This document shows, piece by piece, positions 8,742 to 17,151 of a stretch of DNA of 48,929 bases (its first letter is position 1; every line of letters begins with the position of its first letter). The notes under the pieces were generated by a model. That model did no database searches and was not told the origin of the DNA. It saw only the letters and a program-made list of their open reading frames with translations. The stretch covers positions 1-48,929 of the forward strand of contig CAJLYQ010000006.1 of the NCBI GenBank assembly GCA_905210905.1. Reading direction: 5' to 3'. Source of the DNA: an uncultured Christensenella sp. GTDB taxonomy: Bacteria; Bacillota; Clostridia; Christensenellales; DTU072. The position numbers and the translations under genes are program-made.

Positions 8742-9449
8742 ATGGCAATCAAATATAAACGCGCACTTATCAAACTAAGCGGCGAGGCTCTTGCCGGGGA
8801 CAACGGTTTCGGAATCGATCAGGACGCGGTCGCAAACGTAGTCGGACAGATTAAAGAAGTCGTAGCGCAAGGAGTGCAGGTCGGCATAGTCGTCGGCGGC
8901 GGAAACTTTTGGAGAGGAAGACAGGGCACCGATATGGACAGAACGACTGCCGATCATATGGGAATGCTTGCTACCGTAATAAACGCTCTTGCTTTGCAGG
9001 ACGCTTTGGAAAAACAAGGCGTGCAGACCAGAGTTCAAACTGCACTTACGATTACGAGAGTTGCCGAACCTTATATACTCAGAAAGGCGATAAGGCATTT
9101 TGAAAAGGGCAGAGTGGTTATTTTTGCCTGCGGCACGGGTAACCCTTATTTTTCCACTGATACAGGAGCGGCTCTCAGAGCGGCGGAAATTCAGGCGGAC
9201 GTACTGATGATGGCGAAAAATATCGACGGAATATACGACAGCGACCCGAAGAAAAATCCCGACGCAAAGAAATACGACGATATTACCTATATCGACTATA
9301 TCAAGGAAGGACTTTCCGCTATGGATACGACGGCGGTCAGTTTGTGTATGGATAACGGCATTAACATCGTCGCGTTCGGACTTAACGAGAAAGACAGCAT
9401 AATCAGAGTTCTTAACGGCGAAAAAATAGGTACGACCATTCACGCATAG
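8742..9449 (+). CDS. pyrH: UMP kinase
   Basis: 235 aa amino-acid-kinase fold. Visible: KLSGEALAG near the N-terminus, GGGNFWRGR, and GTGNPYFSTDTGAALRA, the bacterial UMP kinase signature. It phosphorylates UMP to UDP with ATP in pyrimidine nucleotide synthesis. Ribosome site AAAGGAG 8726-8732. It lies in the usual tsf-pyrH-frr order, but the tsf terminator before it and the frr promoter after it suggest that part of its transcription comes from readthrough or a weak local promoter around 8715-8722 (AATAATAT). Confidence 0.96.
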   Translation: MAIKYKRALIKLSGEALAGDNGFGIDQDAVANVVGQIKEVVAQGVQVGIVVGGGNFWRGRQGTDMDRTTADHMGMLATVINALALQDALEKQGVQTRVQTALTITRVAEPYILRKAIRHFEKGRVVIFACGTGNPYFSTDTGAALRAAEIQADVLMMAKNIDGIYDSDPKKNPDAKKYDDITYIDYIKEGLSAMDTTAVSLCMDNGINIVAFGLNEKDSIIRVLNGEKIGTTIHA

Positions 9450-9501
9450 CGTTCGTTTTCCCTAAACGACCTTTGACGCGAGTTAAATTCTTCGGAAACT
9501 A

Positions 9502-9530
9502 TTGAAATGACTCGCATTTTATGGTATATT
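9502..9530 (+). promoter_or_regulatory. Promoter of frr-uppS-cdsA operon
   Basis: TTGAAA (9502-9507), 17-base spacer, TATATT (9525-9530), preceded by an extended -10 TGG. An inverted pair GCGAGT (9478-9483) / ACTCGC (9510-9515) flanks the -35. Predicted start near 9537, followed by ribosome site GAGAGGT. Confidence 0.75.
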
Positions 9531-9563
9531 AGTATCAAAGAAAAAAATGAGAGGTAACAATTT

Positions 9564-10139
9564 ATGGCTTACGATATAATGGAACTGGAACTTATCTTTG
9601 ACGATCTTAACGAAAGAATGAAAAAATCCGTCGCAAGTTACGTCGGAGAACTCAGCAATATGCGCGCCGGAAGAGCGAACGTTCATATTTTGGACGGAGT
9701 TACCGTCGATTACTACGGAGTGGAAACCCCCCTTAATCAGGTAGGCAACATTACCGTACCCGAAGCGCGTATTCTTATGATCACCGTTTGGGATAGCAGT
9801 ATGCTTAAAAAGGTTGAAAAAGCGATTATCGACGCAAATATCGGCATTACGCCCAACAACGACGGAAAGAATATCAGACTTATCTTCCCCGAACCGACCG
9901 AAGAAAGAAGAAAAGCGCTTGTTAAAGAAGTAAAAACCAAAGGAGAAGCGTGCAAAGTCGCTATAAGAAACATTCGCAGAGATTCCATAGCGGAAATTAA
10001 GGCTTTGGAAAAGAGCAAGACGATAACCGAAGATATGGAAAAGAACTGCGAAGCGGACGTTGAAAAAGCGGTTTCCGAAAAAATAACGGAAATCGAAAAG
10101 ATTGCCGCAGAAAAGGAACAGGATATACTGAAAGTATAA
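9564..10139 (+). CDS. frr: Ribosome recycling factor
   Basis: 191 aa, about the family length. MRAGRANVHIL, VDYYGVETPLNQV and VPEARILMITVWD are the signature block, followed by the PNNDGKNIRL region and a long charged helix. With EF-G it splits the post-termination ribosome. It has its own strong promoter and opens the lipid/isoprenoid operon; uppS starts 2 bases after its stop. Confidence 0.96.
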   Translation: MAYDIMELELIFDDLNERMKKSVASYVGELSNMRAGRANVHILDGVTVDYYGVETPLNQVGNITVPEARILMITVWDSSMLKKVEKAIIDANIGITPNNDGKNIRLIFPEPTEERRKALVKEVKTKGEACKVAIRNIRRDSIAEIKALEKSKTITEDMEKNCEADVEKAVSEKITEIEKIAAEKEQDILKV

Positions 10140-10141
10140 CG

Positions 10142-10810
10142 ATGAAACACCTTGCCGTAATAATGGACGGAAACGGCAGATATGCCGAATTAAAGGGGTT
10201 TGAAAGAAGCAAAGGACACGAAGCGGGAGCAATTGCTTTTGAAAAGGCTTGCCGTGATTTTGCTACGTTGCCTTTGGACGTTCTTACCGTATACGCATTC
10301 AGTACCGAGAACAATTCAAGACCGAAAGAAGAAGTAAGCAATATCCTTAGCGTTATTGCTTACTTTTTAGAAAAAAGAATTTATCCGTTTGCTGCGGAAA
10401 ATGGTATAAACGTCCGTTTTATCGGAAAAATCGACGATTTGCCGCAAAATTTAAAAAAAACTATATCGATTGCGCCTGTGTTTGAAAAAGGAAAAACCAT
10501 CGTAATTGCCATAAATTACGGCGGAACGGACGAGATTTGCAGGGCGTTCAAAAAAATGTCGGAAAATAAGTCGGATTTTACGCCCGAAAATTTGATAAAC
10601 AGTTTGGATACGGCAGGTTTGCCGTTGCCGGAAGCGGTGCTCAGGTACGGCGGTTATAAGCGGTTAAGTAATTTTATGCCCGTACAAACGGTTTACTCGG
10701 AATTGTTTTTTACTGATAAATACTGGCCGGAGTACGAGAGAGAAGATTTTTGTAAAGTAATAAACGATTTTGAAAAAATCAAACGAAATTTCGGAGGATT
10801 AAATGCTTAA
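10142..10810 (+). CDS. uppS: Undecaprenyl-diphosphate-synthase-family cis-prenyltransferase, divergent
   Basis: 222 aa. MDGNGRYAE carries the diphosphate-binding Asp, AFSTENNSRP follows, and the C-terminal RYGGYKRLSNF block keeps both Arg and the Ser of the isopentenyl diphosphate site. Three near-universal Trp are replaced: GNGRW is GNGRY, TENW is TENN, and NFLLWQ is NFMPVQ. The usual IRTGGE is LRYGGY, losing the Thr and Glu. The position between frr and cdsA is the normal uppS site. Family role: making the C55 lipid carrier for wall synthesis. Probably functional, given the retained core residues, but product length should not be assumed. Confidence 0.88.
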   Translation: MKHLAVIMDGNGRYAELKGFERSKGHEAGAIAFEKACRDFATLPLDVLTVYAFSTENNSRPKEEVSNILSVIAYFLEKRIYPFAAENGINVRFIGKIDDLPQNLKKTISIAPVFEKGKTIVIAINYGGTDEICRAFKKMSENKSDFTPENLINSLDTAGLPLPEAVLRYGGYKRLSNFMPVQTVYSELFFTDKYWPEYEREDFCKVINDFEKIKRNFGGLNA

Positions 10811-11711
10811 AAGAACTATTACGGGAGTTGTGATGGCAGGATTTTTATTTCTTGTCGTTTATCTTACGAGTTTTTCACATTTTGTTTTCGACGGGCTCGT
10901 TTTAGTCGTCGGGGCGATTGCCGCTTGGGAAATTTACGTTGCGGTAAAAAAAGGCGGAGTGGTTAAACCCGTTGATAACGTACCGGAACAAATGGTTGAG
11001 CCGAAAACTTACAATATAAGTTTGATTTCGATGATTATATCCGTAGTAACGATCTATCCGCTTTGCTATTTCTTCGGATACAAGGGATTGTTCTTCAGTT
11101 TTATTATCTCGTTGCTCGTTGCGTTCGTTATATTTATCTTCGATCAAAACAAATCGTTTAACGATTTTGCCGTGAACTGTTTTGCGTTGATTTATCCGAT
11201 GACGTTGCTTGGCGTAATTTTCGTTATGAACAACGAATACGGAATGATACCCGTACTTCTTGCGGTAGGGATAAGTACGGTCAGCGACGCCGCCGCGTAT
11301 TTTATCGGTTCGGCGCTCGGCAAGAAAAAAATTTTCCCGAAAATCAGCCCGAAAAAAACTTACGCAGGATTTTTCGGCGGAATTTTGGGCGGTGCATTAG
11401 GAGGAATAATCGTTTATCTTATTTTCGAACTTGCTTCTTTTCCGACTCACGTTATTTTTACCTTTACCGGATTGTTTAACGGTAAGAAATGGGCGGCGAT
11501 TATTCTTTACGCGGTAGTCGGCGGAATAATGGCTGTTTTCTCGGAAATAGGCGACCTTGCGGCTAGCAGGGTCAAACGTCAACTCGGAATAAAGGACTAC
11601 GGCAAAATACTCGGTTCTCACGGAGGAATAATGGACAGAATCGACTCGATACTGTTTACTGCGTCCGCAATGGCAATTATTATGGAGATTATAGCGGTAT
11701 GCACGAGATAA
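10803..11711 (+). CDS. cdsA: Phosphatidate cytidylyltransferase (CDP-diacylglycerol synthase)
   Basis: 302 aa integral membrane enzyme with about eight hydrophobic segments. The C-terminal signature is present as ASRVKRQLGIKDYGKILG then SHGGIMDRIDS; the usual PGHGG is GSHGG here. It converts phosphatidic acid and CTP to CDP-diacylglycerol for phospholipid synthesis. The start overlaps uppS by 8 bases, with GGAGG at 10794-10798. Its end overlaps dxr. Confidence 0.95.
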   Translation: MLKRTITGVVMAGFLFLVVYLTSFSHFVFDGLVLVVGAIAAWEIYVAVKKGGVVKPVDNVPEQMVEPKTYNISLISMIISVVTIYPLCYFFGYKGLFFSFIISLLVAFVIFIFDQNKSFNDFAVNCFALIYPMTLLGVIFVMNNEYGMIPVLLAVGISTVSDAAAYFIGSALGKKKIFPKISPKKTYAGFFGGILGGALGGIIVYLIFELASFPTHVIFTFTGLFNGKKWAAIILYAVVGGIMAVFSEIGDLAASRVKRQLGIKDYGKILGSHGGIMDRIDSILFTASAMAIIMEIIAVCTR

Positions 11712-12832
11712 AGCGCATTGCCGTTTTGGGGTGTACCGGCTCGATAGGTACGACCGCAATGAATATAATTCACAACAATCCGAACCGTTTTAAGGCGGTT
11801 TTTTTGGCGAATAATACGAACGAACAAGAACTGGTAAGACTAGGAAAAGAGTTTGGCGTCGATAATTTGTTTTGCAGAGAAACAAAATTTTGCGTAATCG
11901 GCGGAAAAGAAGTTTCGTTTGACGAAAACTTGCTTTCTTATCCAGAAACGTATGACGGAGTCGACGTCGTTATTAACGGTATAGCCGGTTTAAGCGGACT
12001 TGCTCCGACGGTTGCTGCGATTAACGCAAAAAAAATAGTCGCTACCGCCAACAAAGAAAGCATAGTATGCGCAGGCAATTACATCAACGAACTTTTAGAC
12101 GCAACGAACGCCGAATTAAGACCGTTGGACAGCGAACATTCCACGGTTTGGCAATGCATTGACAGAAGGGAAAACGTAAAGAAAATTATCCTTACCGCGT
12201 CAGGTGGGGCGTTCCGCGATTATTCTGCGGAAATGCTGAAAAAGGCAACCGCACTCAACGCATTAAAGCACCCTAACTGGGTAATGGGAAAAAAAGTTAC
12301 GGTCGACTGCGCCACTCTCGTCAACAAAGGAATGGAAATAATCGAGGCAAAACGAATTTTCCGTACGGATAAAGTAGACGCGGTTATTCACAGGGAAAGT
12401 TTGGTTCATTCTTTGGTCGAGATGAAAGACGGCGCGCTGATTTGCGGCGTGTCAAGTCCCGATATGACTTTGCCTATACAGTATGCTCTTACTTATCCCG
12501 AACGGGTCGATACCGGGATTAAAGAACTCGATCTGACAAAAATCGGGTCGTTATCGTTTGAGAAAATCGACGAAGAGCGGTTTCCCGGGTTCGCATTATG
12601 CAAGAAAGCGGCAGATTACGGCGACTTCGCAGGTACAGTACTTGCCGCTGCGGACGAAACCGCAGTTGAATTATTCCTTAAAAACGCCGTAGATTTTTAC
12701 GGAATTTCGAGTTGTATCGAAAACGCCTTGCAAAAGTTCGGTTTGACGGGTACAATAGACAGTATCGAAGAAGTGTACCGCATACAAAAAGAAGTGCGAG
12801 AATATACTTTGAAAAGTATCGGAGAGATTTAA
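11699..12832 (+). CDS. dxr: 1-deoxy-D-xylulose-5-phosphate reductoisomerase
   Basis: 377 aa. NADPH-binding GCTGSIG at the N-terminus, ATANKESIV, LDSEHST (metal/substrate), SGGAFRD, and HPNWVMGKKVTVDCATL. It catalyses the first committed step of the MEP isoprenoid pathway, which also supplies IspG (this operon) and the UppS substrate. The start overlaps cdsA by 13 bases and the stop shares one base with the rseP start. Confidence 0.96.
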   Translation: MHEIKRIAVLGCTGSIGTTAMNIIHNNPNRFKAVFLANNTNEQELVRLGKEFGVDNLFCRETKFCVIGGKEVSFDENLLSYPETYDGVDVVINGIAGLSGLAPTVAAINAKKIVATANKESIVCAGNYINELLDATNAELRPLDSEHSTVWQCIDRRENVKKIILTASGGAFRDYSAEMLKKATALNALKHPNWVMGKKVTVDCATLVNKGMEIIEAKRIFRTDKVDAVIHRESLVHSLVEMKDGALICGVSSPDMTLPIQYALTYPERVDTGIKELDLTKIGSLSFEKIDEERFPGFALCKKAADYGDFAGTVLAAADETAVELFLKNAVDFYGISSCIENALQKFGLTGTIDSIEEVYRIQKEVREYTLKSIGEI

Positions 12833-13959
12833 TGCTGATTTGCGCGACGTTTGCCGAAGTAATGACGACGATAGGCTATGTATTGATAGCCGTGCTTTGC
12901 CTTATGGCAATGGTCGTTATTCACGAGTTCGGTCATTATATTGCAGGAAAAATTCTCGGATTTAAGATTAACGAATTCGCAATAGGTTTCGGCCCAAGAA
13001 TTTTGAAAATCACGAATAAGAAAAACGGAGAAATCTTTTCGATAAGACCTTTCCCTTTGGGCGGATTTTGTCAATTCGAAGGGGAAGACGACGAACTCGA
13101 CGGCGAAACGAACCCTGCCGCTTTTAACAATCAAAAGCCTTGGAAACGCCTTATCGTGCTTTTTAACGGCGCATTTTTTAACTTTTTAAGCGCAATAATT
13201 CTGATTACGCTCGTTTTTACCTTTTACGGACAAATTTTACCGGTCGTCGGTAAAGTATACGAAGAAAGTTATATCGGAAAGAACGAACTTTTGCGTGAAG
13301 GCGACGTAATTTTATCCGTAAACGGCAGACAAGTCAATATCCTTATGCAAGACGATTTGCAGGCGGCTTTCAAGAAAGTCGGGGACGACGGCGGAACGTT
13401 TACCGTTTTGCGCGACGGTGAAAAAATAAAAATCGACGTTAAAAGAAGTACGGTTTTCGTCAGAGAAACCGACGAAGACGGTAACGAAACCATAAAAATC
13501 GGCGAAGACGGAAATCCGGTTACGGAAACCGCTTTCGGTTTCGCGGTGGGGCTTGCTTATGTTAAGATCGACTTTTTCAGCGCGTTAGGAAGGTCTTTCG
13601 GGTACTGCTTCTTTATGGTTCACCGTATACTGTGGTCGTTCGTGCAACTGATCACGGGGGCGCTAAGTTTCAGACAAAACGCAGGCGGACCGATAACCAT
13701 TATAAAAACGATGAGCAACGCGGTGAAGAGCGGGCCGGGAATTCTTTGCTACGTCGTGTGTATAATCAGCGCAAACTTAGCGGTAATGAATCTTTTGCCG
13801 TTGCCTGCGCTCGACGGGTCGAGAATGGTATTTACGATTATCGAATGGATTCGTAAAAAACCCGTCAGCCGTAAGGTTGAAGCAACGATCCACACGGTGG
13901 GAATCGTAATACTTTTTGCCATAGCGATACTTGCCGATATATTTCAATTTTTGTCATGA
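12832..13959 (+). CDS. rseP: RIP metalloprotease (site-2 protease), RseP/RasP family
   Basis: 375 aa from ATG 12832, with GGAGAG at 12821-12826. The reading frame is open further up inside dxr, but that region shows no family sequence. HEFGHY near residue 30 is the zinc motif in the first membrane helix; a PDZ domain lies in the middle (VLSVNGRQV); NLLPLPALDGSR near the end carries the third zinc ligand. Known role: intramembrane cleavage of anti-sigma factors and signal peptide remnants. Typical dxr-rseP-ispG order. Confidence 0.95.
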   Translation: MLICATFAEVMTTIGYVLIAVLCLMAMVVIHEFGHYIAGKILGFKINEFAIGFGPRILKITNKKNGEIFSIRPFPLGGFCQFEGEDDELDGETNPAAFNNQKPWKRLIVLFNGAFFNFLSAIILITLVFTFYGQILPVVGKVYEESYIGKNELLREGDVILSVNGRQVNILMQDDLQAAFKKVGDDGGTFTVLRDGEKIKIDVKRSTVFVRETDEDGNETIKIGEDGNPVTETAFGFAVGLAYVKIDFFSALGRSFGYCFFMVHRILWSFVQLITGALSFRQNAGGPITIIKTMSNAVKSGPGILCYVVCIISANLAVMNLLPLPALDGSRMVFTIIEWIRKKPVSRKVEATIHTVGIVILFAIAILADIFQFLS

Positions 13960-14975
13960 AAAAAATTATTAACGTAGGAAACGTGGTTTTAGGTGCGGGA
14001 AAACCCGTCATACAATCGATGACGAATACGCTTACGACAGACGTCGAAAGCACTGTTTGTCAAATTGAAAAACTCGTGAAAGCGGGAGCGGAACTCGTTC
14101 GCGTATCCGTTCCGGACGAACGAAGCGCGGCAGCCGTTAAAGAAATCGCGCTTAGATCAGGCGTTCCGATAATTGCCGATATACATTATTCGGCAAAACC
14201 TGCGCTTATAGCGATAGAAAACGGTGCAAAGAAGATAAGAATTAACCCCGGTAATATGTCAAAAAACGACGTTTCCGAAGTCGTCAGGAAATGTATCGAG
14301 TACGACGTTCCGATCAGAGTCGGTGTGAACAAAGGCTCGCTCGTCGGGGATAAATCGCCGTCGGCGCTTGCAAATAAAGCGATAGAATACGCAAAAATCA
14401 TCGAAGACGAGGGGTTCGATAAAATAGTGCTTGCCGTAAAGAGCAGCGACGTGAGAGAAACCGTCGAAGCGTATAGAATTCTCGATAAGTTATGCGATTA
14501 TCCTTTGCACGTAGGTCTTACGGAATCTGGAACGGAACGAAGCGGAACGCTTAAATCCGCCGTTGCGATAGGCGCGCTGCTTCTTGACGGGATAGGCGAC
14601 ACGATCAGGGTAAGCCTTGCGACCGATCCGGTTAAGGAAGTTTACGCTGCAAAAAAAATCTTACGTGCGGTCGGCATAGACAAAAATTACGTCGAAGTAA
14701 TCGCTTGTCCTACTTGCGCAAGAACCAAAATCGACGTTTCCGGACTTGCCGAAAGGATCGAAACAATTACCGCAAATTTTTCTATACCGCTCAAAATTGC
14801 GGTTATGGGTTGCACGGTAAACGGTATAGGGGAGTCCAAAGGGGCGGATTTCGGAGTTGCGGGCGGCGCAGGGAAAAGCGTTTTGTTTAAGGACGGCGTT
14901 ATTTTGAAAACCGTAGACAACGAAGAAATCGAGAACGAGATAATAGAATTGATTAAGGAAAAAACAAATGGATAA
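13956..14975 (+). CDS. ispG: 4-hydroxy-3-methylbut-2-en-1-yl diphosphate synthase
   Basis: 339 aa, the short two-domain form. TIM-barrel part with QSMTNTLTTD, VRVSVPD and ADIHYS; the C-terminal [4Fe-4S] part has ACPTCARTK (about residues 249-257) and MGCTVNGIGE (about 284-293), giving the three Cys ligands. It reduces MEcPP to HMBPP in the MEP pathway. The start overlaps rseP by 4 bases and the end overlaps the PolC-like gene by 8 bases. Confidence 0.96.
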   Translation: MKKIINVGNVVLGAGKPVIQSMTNTLTTDVESTVCQIEKLVKAGAELVRVSVPDERSAAAVKEIALRSGVPIIADIHYSAKPALIAIENGAKKIRINPGNMSKNDVSEVVRKCIEYDVPIRVGVNKGSLVGDKSPSALANKAIEYAKIIEDEGFDKIVLAVKSSDVRETVEAYRILDKLCDYPLHVGLTESGTERSGTLKSAVAIGALLLDGIGDTIRVSLATDPVKEVYAAKKILRAVGIDKNYVEVIACPTCARTKIDVSGLAERIETITANFSIPLKIAVMGCTVNGIGESKGADFGVAGGAGKSVLFKDGVILKTVDNEEIENEIIELIKEKTNG

Positions 14976-16515
14976 CGAGTTTTGTCGCGCGCTTAACGAA
15001 AAACTTAACCCGGAAGAAAGGATATTCAAATTCAAATCCGCCGAATTGTCGGGGAGTATTCTTACCGTCGTTTTTCTCGTCAGAAGCACCGACTACGATA
15101 AGTTTCTGGACGAGAGATTAAAGAAAAAAGTAAACGATATCGCTTCGTCGATCGTTCCCGAAGATATCGGCGTTATCGTAAGATTTTCCAAAGCGTTTGC
15201 CGACGATACCTCGGTGCAGAATAAAATTATAGAATACGTTTTTCGCGAGCATAAATCTGTGTATCCTATTTTTGCCGCCGCCAAGTATAACTTCGAGTCG
15301 GAAGGCGACTTTTGCACCATTACGATAACTTTGGAAAAATACGTGTGCGAGTACGCAAAAGGAATAAATCTTGCCGAGTCGCTTAAAGAGTATCTCGATA
15401 CCGAATTCGTCGAGGAGATCGAAGTATCGTTTATTGAAACACCGAACAGCGAAACGAAAGAAGTCGTGCCCGAAAAGTTTTACGTGCCGACGGTTAGAAT
15501 TATAGACGCAAAACCCGTTAAAGTTTACGCAAAAGGGTCAATAAATCAACCGAAATACATACTTGACGTGGTCGAAAAAAACAAAGAAGACACGGGACTT
15601 ACTCTGTGCGGAGTAATAAGCGACATAAGAAGCAGAGTTATTTCGAAACCGACGGCAAAAATTAAAGAAAAAGAGTTGTTTACTTTTTTACTCAACGATA
15701 CCACCGCTTCGGTTAAGTGTAAGTTTTTTGCAAATCCGAGAAAAGATTTTTCCTGGAGCGACGTTTTCGTCGACAACGCAAAACTCATTATGGGCGGAAA
15801 CTTTAAGTACGATACTTTCGACAACAGGTTTTGTTTTATGGCAAGCGCGGTTGCGGAAGCGGAGATCGATTTTTCTTCGATAAACGTCGAGAGCAATTTT
15901 AACGTCGATTACGGAAGATATATGTACGTTAATCCCGAACCGTATAACGACGTCGCGCAAAACAATATGTTTGAAGTCGATTTGACGGATTTGGATAAGT
16001 TTAAGAATACCACGTTCGTAGCGTTTGACTTAGAAACGACCGGACTGAACGTGGATAGCGACGAAATTATCGAACTTGCGGCGATAAAGATCATTGACGG
16101 GCATTTTACGGAGAAGTTTTCTACGTTCGTAAAACCGTCCGACCATATTTCCGCAAAAATAACGAGCATAACGGGGATTGACGACGATATGGTAGCGGAC
16201 GCACCCTTGCCCAAACAGGTTATTCCCGATTTTTATCGTTTTGCGAAAGGATGCATACTCGTCGGGCATAATATTGCCGGTTACGATATTCCTTTGCTTA
16301 ACACTCAGGCGAGAAAAGTTAAGTACAAATTCGACAACGATTTTATCGATACTTTGCCGCTTGCTAAAGAAAAACTGAGAATGAGCAAATATAAACTCGG
16401 CGACGTGTGCGAAAAACTGGACGTTCCGCTTATTGACGCCCACAGGGCGATTAACGACGTTGCGGCGAACGCGAAAGTTTTTCTCAAACTTATGAATATG
16501 AAGAAAAAAGACTAG
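14968..16515 (+). CDS. PolC-derived protein: N-terminal + OB + 3'-5' exonuclease domains, no polymerase
   Basis: 515 aa at the locus where Bacillota keep polC (ispG-polC-rimP), where PolC is normally about 1400 aa. Residues 1-170 look like the PolC N-terminal domain; about 195-320 are the OB region (GVISDIRSRVI, FTFLLNDTTASVKCKFF). About 350-510 form a DnaQ-type exonuclease with VAFDLETTG, GHNIAGYD and HRAINDVAA, so all acidic and His catalytic residues are kept. The PHP domain that normally brackets the exonuclease and the whole polymerase are absent; only about 20 residues join OB to exonuclease. The stop is clean and 130 bases before rimP contain no remnant. A proofreading or DNA-repair exonuclease is inferred. 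Confidence 0.85.
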   Translation: MDNEFCRALNEKLNPEERIFKFKSAELSGSILTVVFLVRSTDYDKFLDERLKKKVNDIASSIVPEDIGVIVRFSKAFADDTSVQNKIIEYVFREHKSVYPIFAAAKYNFESEGDFCTITITLEKYVCEYAKGINLAESLKEYLDTEFVEEIEVSFIETPNSETKEVVPEKFYVPTVRIIDAKPVKVYAKGSINQPKYILDVVEKNKEDTGLTLCGVISDIRSRVISKPTAKIKEKELFTFLLNDTTASVKCKFFANPRKDFSWSDVFVDNAKLIMGGNFKYDTFDNRFCFMASAVAEAEIDFSSINVESNFNVDYGRYMYVNPEPYNDVAQNNMFEVDLTDLDKFKNTTFVAFDLETTGLNVDSDEIIELAAIKIIDGHFTEKFSTFVKPSDHISAKITSITGIDDDMVADAPLPKQVIPDFYRFAKGCILVGHNIAGYDIPLLNTQARKVKYKFDNDFIDTLPLAKEKLRMSKYKLGDVCEKLDVPLIDAHRAINDVAANAKVFLKLMNMKKKD

Positions 16516-16567
16516 ACAAAAAGGGAATAATATGTTAGTATAAATATACTTGAATAGATAAATCTAT

Positions 16568-16595
16568 GAAAGTGGTCGAGAGTTCGGCCACTTTC
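16568..16595 (+). promoter_or_regulatory. Leader hairpin upstream of rimP-nusA
   Basis: GAAAGTGGTCGA (16568-16579) pairs with TCGGCCACTTTC (16584-16595), 12 pairs with one G-U, loop GAGT, followed by a weak U tract TTGATT. It lies before rimP, where B. subtilis has a NusA-dependent terminator that lets NusA control its own operon. Attenuation here is inferred from position and shape. Confidence 0.6.
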
Positions 16596-16645
16596 TTGAT
16601 TAAAAGGGATAAACGCGGCGATTTATTGCCGAAAAGGAGATTGTA

Positions 16646-17113
16646 ATGAGCAACGAGATAGAAGTTACCGCGCACGAACTTGCCCTTCCGATAATCGAAG
16701 AACTCGGTTACGAACTGGTAGAAACTCGTTATACAAAATCGAACGGCGAAAACAACCTGACTTTTTACATTTATAAGAAAGGCGGGATAATGATCGACGA
16801 TTGCGAAAAAGTTTCTAAGGCAATCGATCAGGTTATGGACGACAACGACGTTTCGCACGGAGAGTTTTATTATCTTAACGTTTCTTCGCTCGGTCTTGAC
16901 AGACCCGTCGTTACCGACGACGATTATCGTCGAAGCGTCGATACCGATTTAGAGTTAATCTTTGCCGACGGAACGGAGAAGAAAAAGAAAAAAACGCACG
17001 GCGTGCTCCTTTCTTTCGACGAAGAAACCGTTACGATTAACGAAAAAGGTAAAAAAGTAACTTACAAAAAAGAAAATTTGGCTACGGTCAGACCGTACCT
17101 TAACTTCAAATAA
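16646..17113 (+). CDS. rimP: Ribosome maturation factor RimP
   Basis: 155 aa. ELGYELVETRY at the N-terminus, then NVSSLGLDRPV, the RimP hallmark (usually EVSSPGLDRPL; the Pro is Leu here), followed by an SH3-like C-terminal domain with many Lys. RimP is needed for 30S maturation. Ribosome site AAAGGAGA at 16633-16640. First gene of the operon behind the leader hairpin. Confidence 0.94.
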   Translation: MSNEIEVTAHELALPIIEELGYELVETRYTKSNGENNLTFYIYKKGGIMIDDCEKVSKAIDQVMDDNDVSHGEFYYLNVSSLGLDRPVVTDDDYRRSVDTDLELIFADGTEKKKKKTHGVLLSFDEETVTINEKGKKVTYKKENLATVRPYLNFK

Positions 17114-17151
17114 AAATTATTTCCGCTACATCAAGGAGGAACTTATCAAAA

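Noticed and set aside
9449..9563. TCGTTT/AAACGA stem (9453-9470) as the pyrH terminator
   Set aside because: Only six pairs and no T run follow; too weak to call.
12712..12831. rseP starting inside dxr
   Set aside because: The extra 40 residues are an overlapping frame of dxr with no family sequence; ATG 12832 has a ribosome site.
16516..16645. Frameshifted remainder of polC after the exonuclease
   Set aside because: The 130-base gap is a leader with a hairpin; no frame carries PHP or polymerase motifs, and rimP follows.
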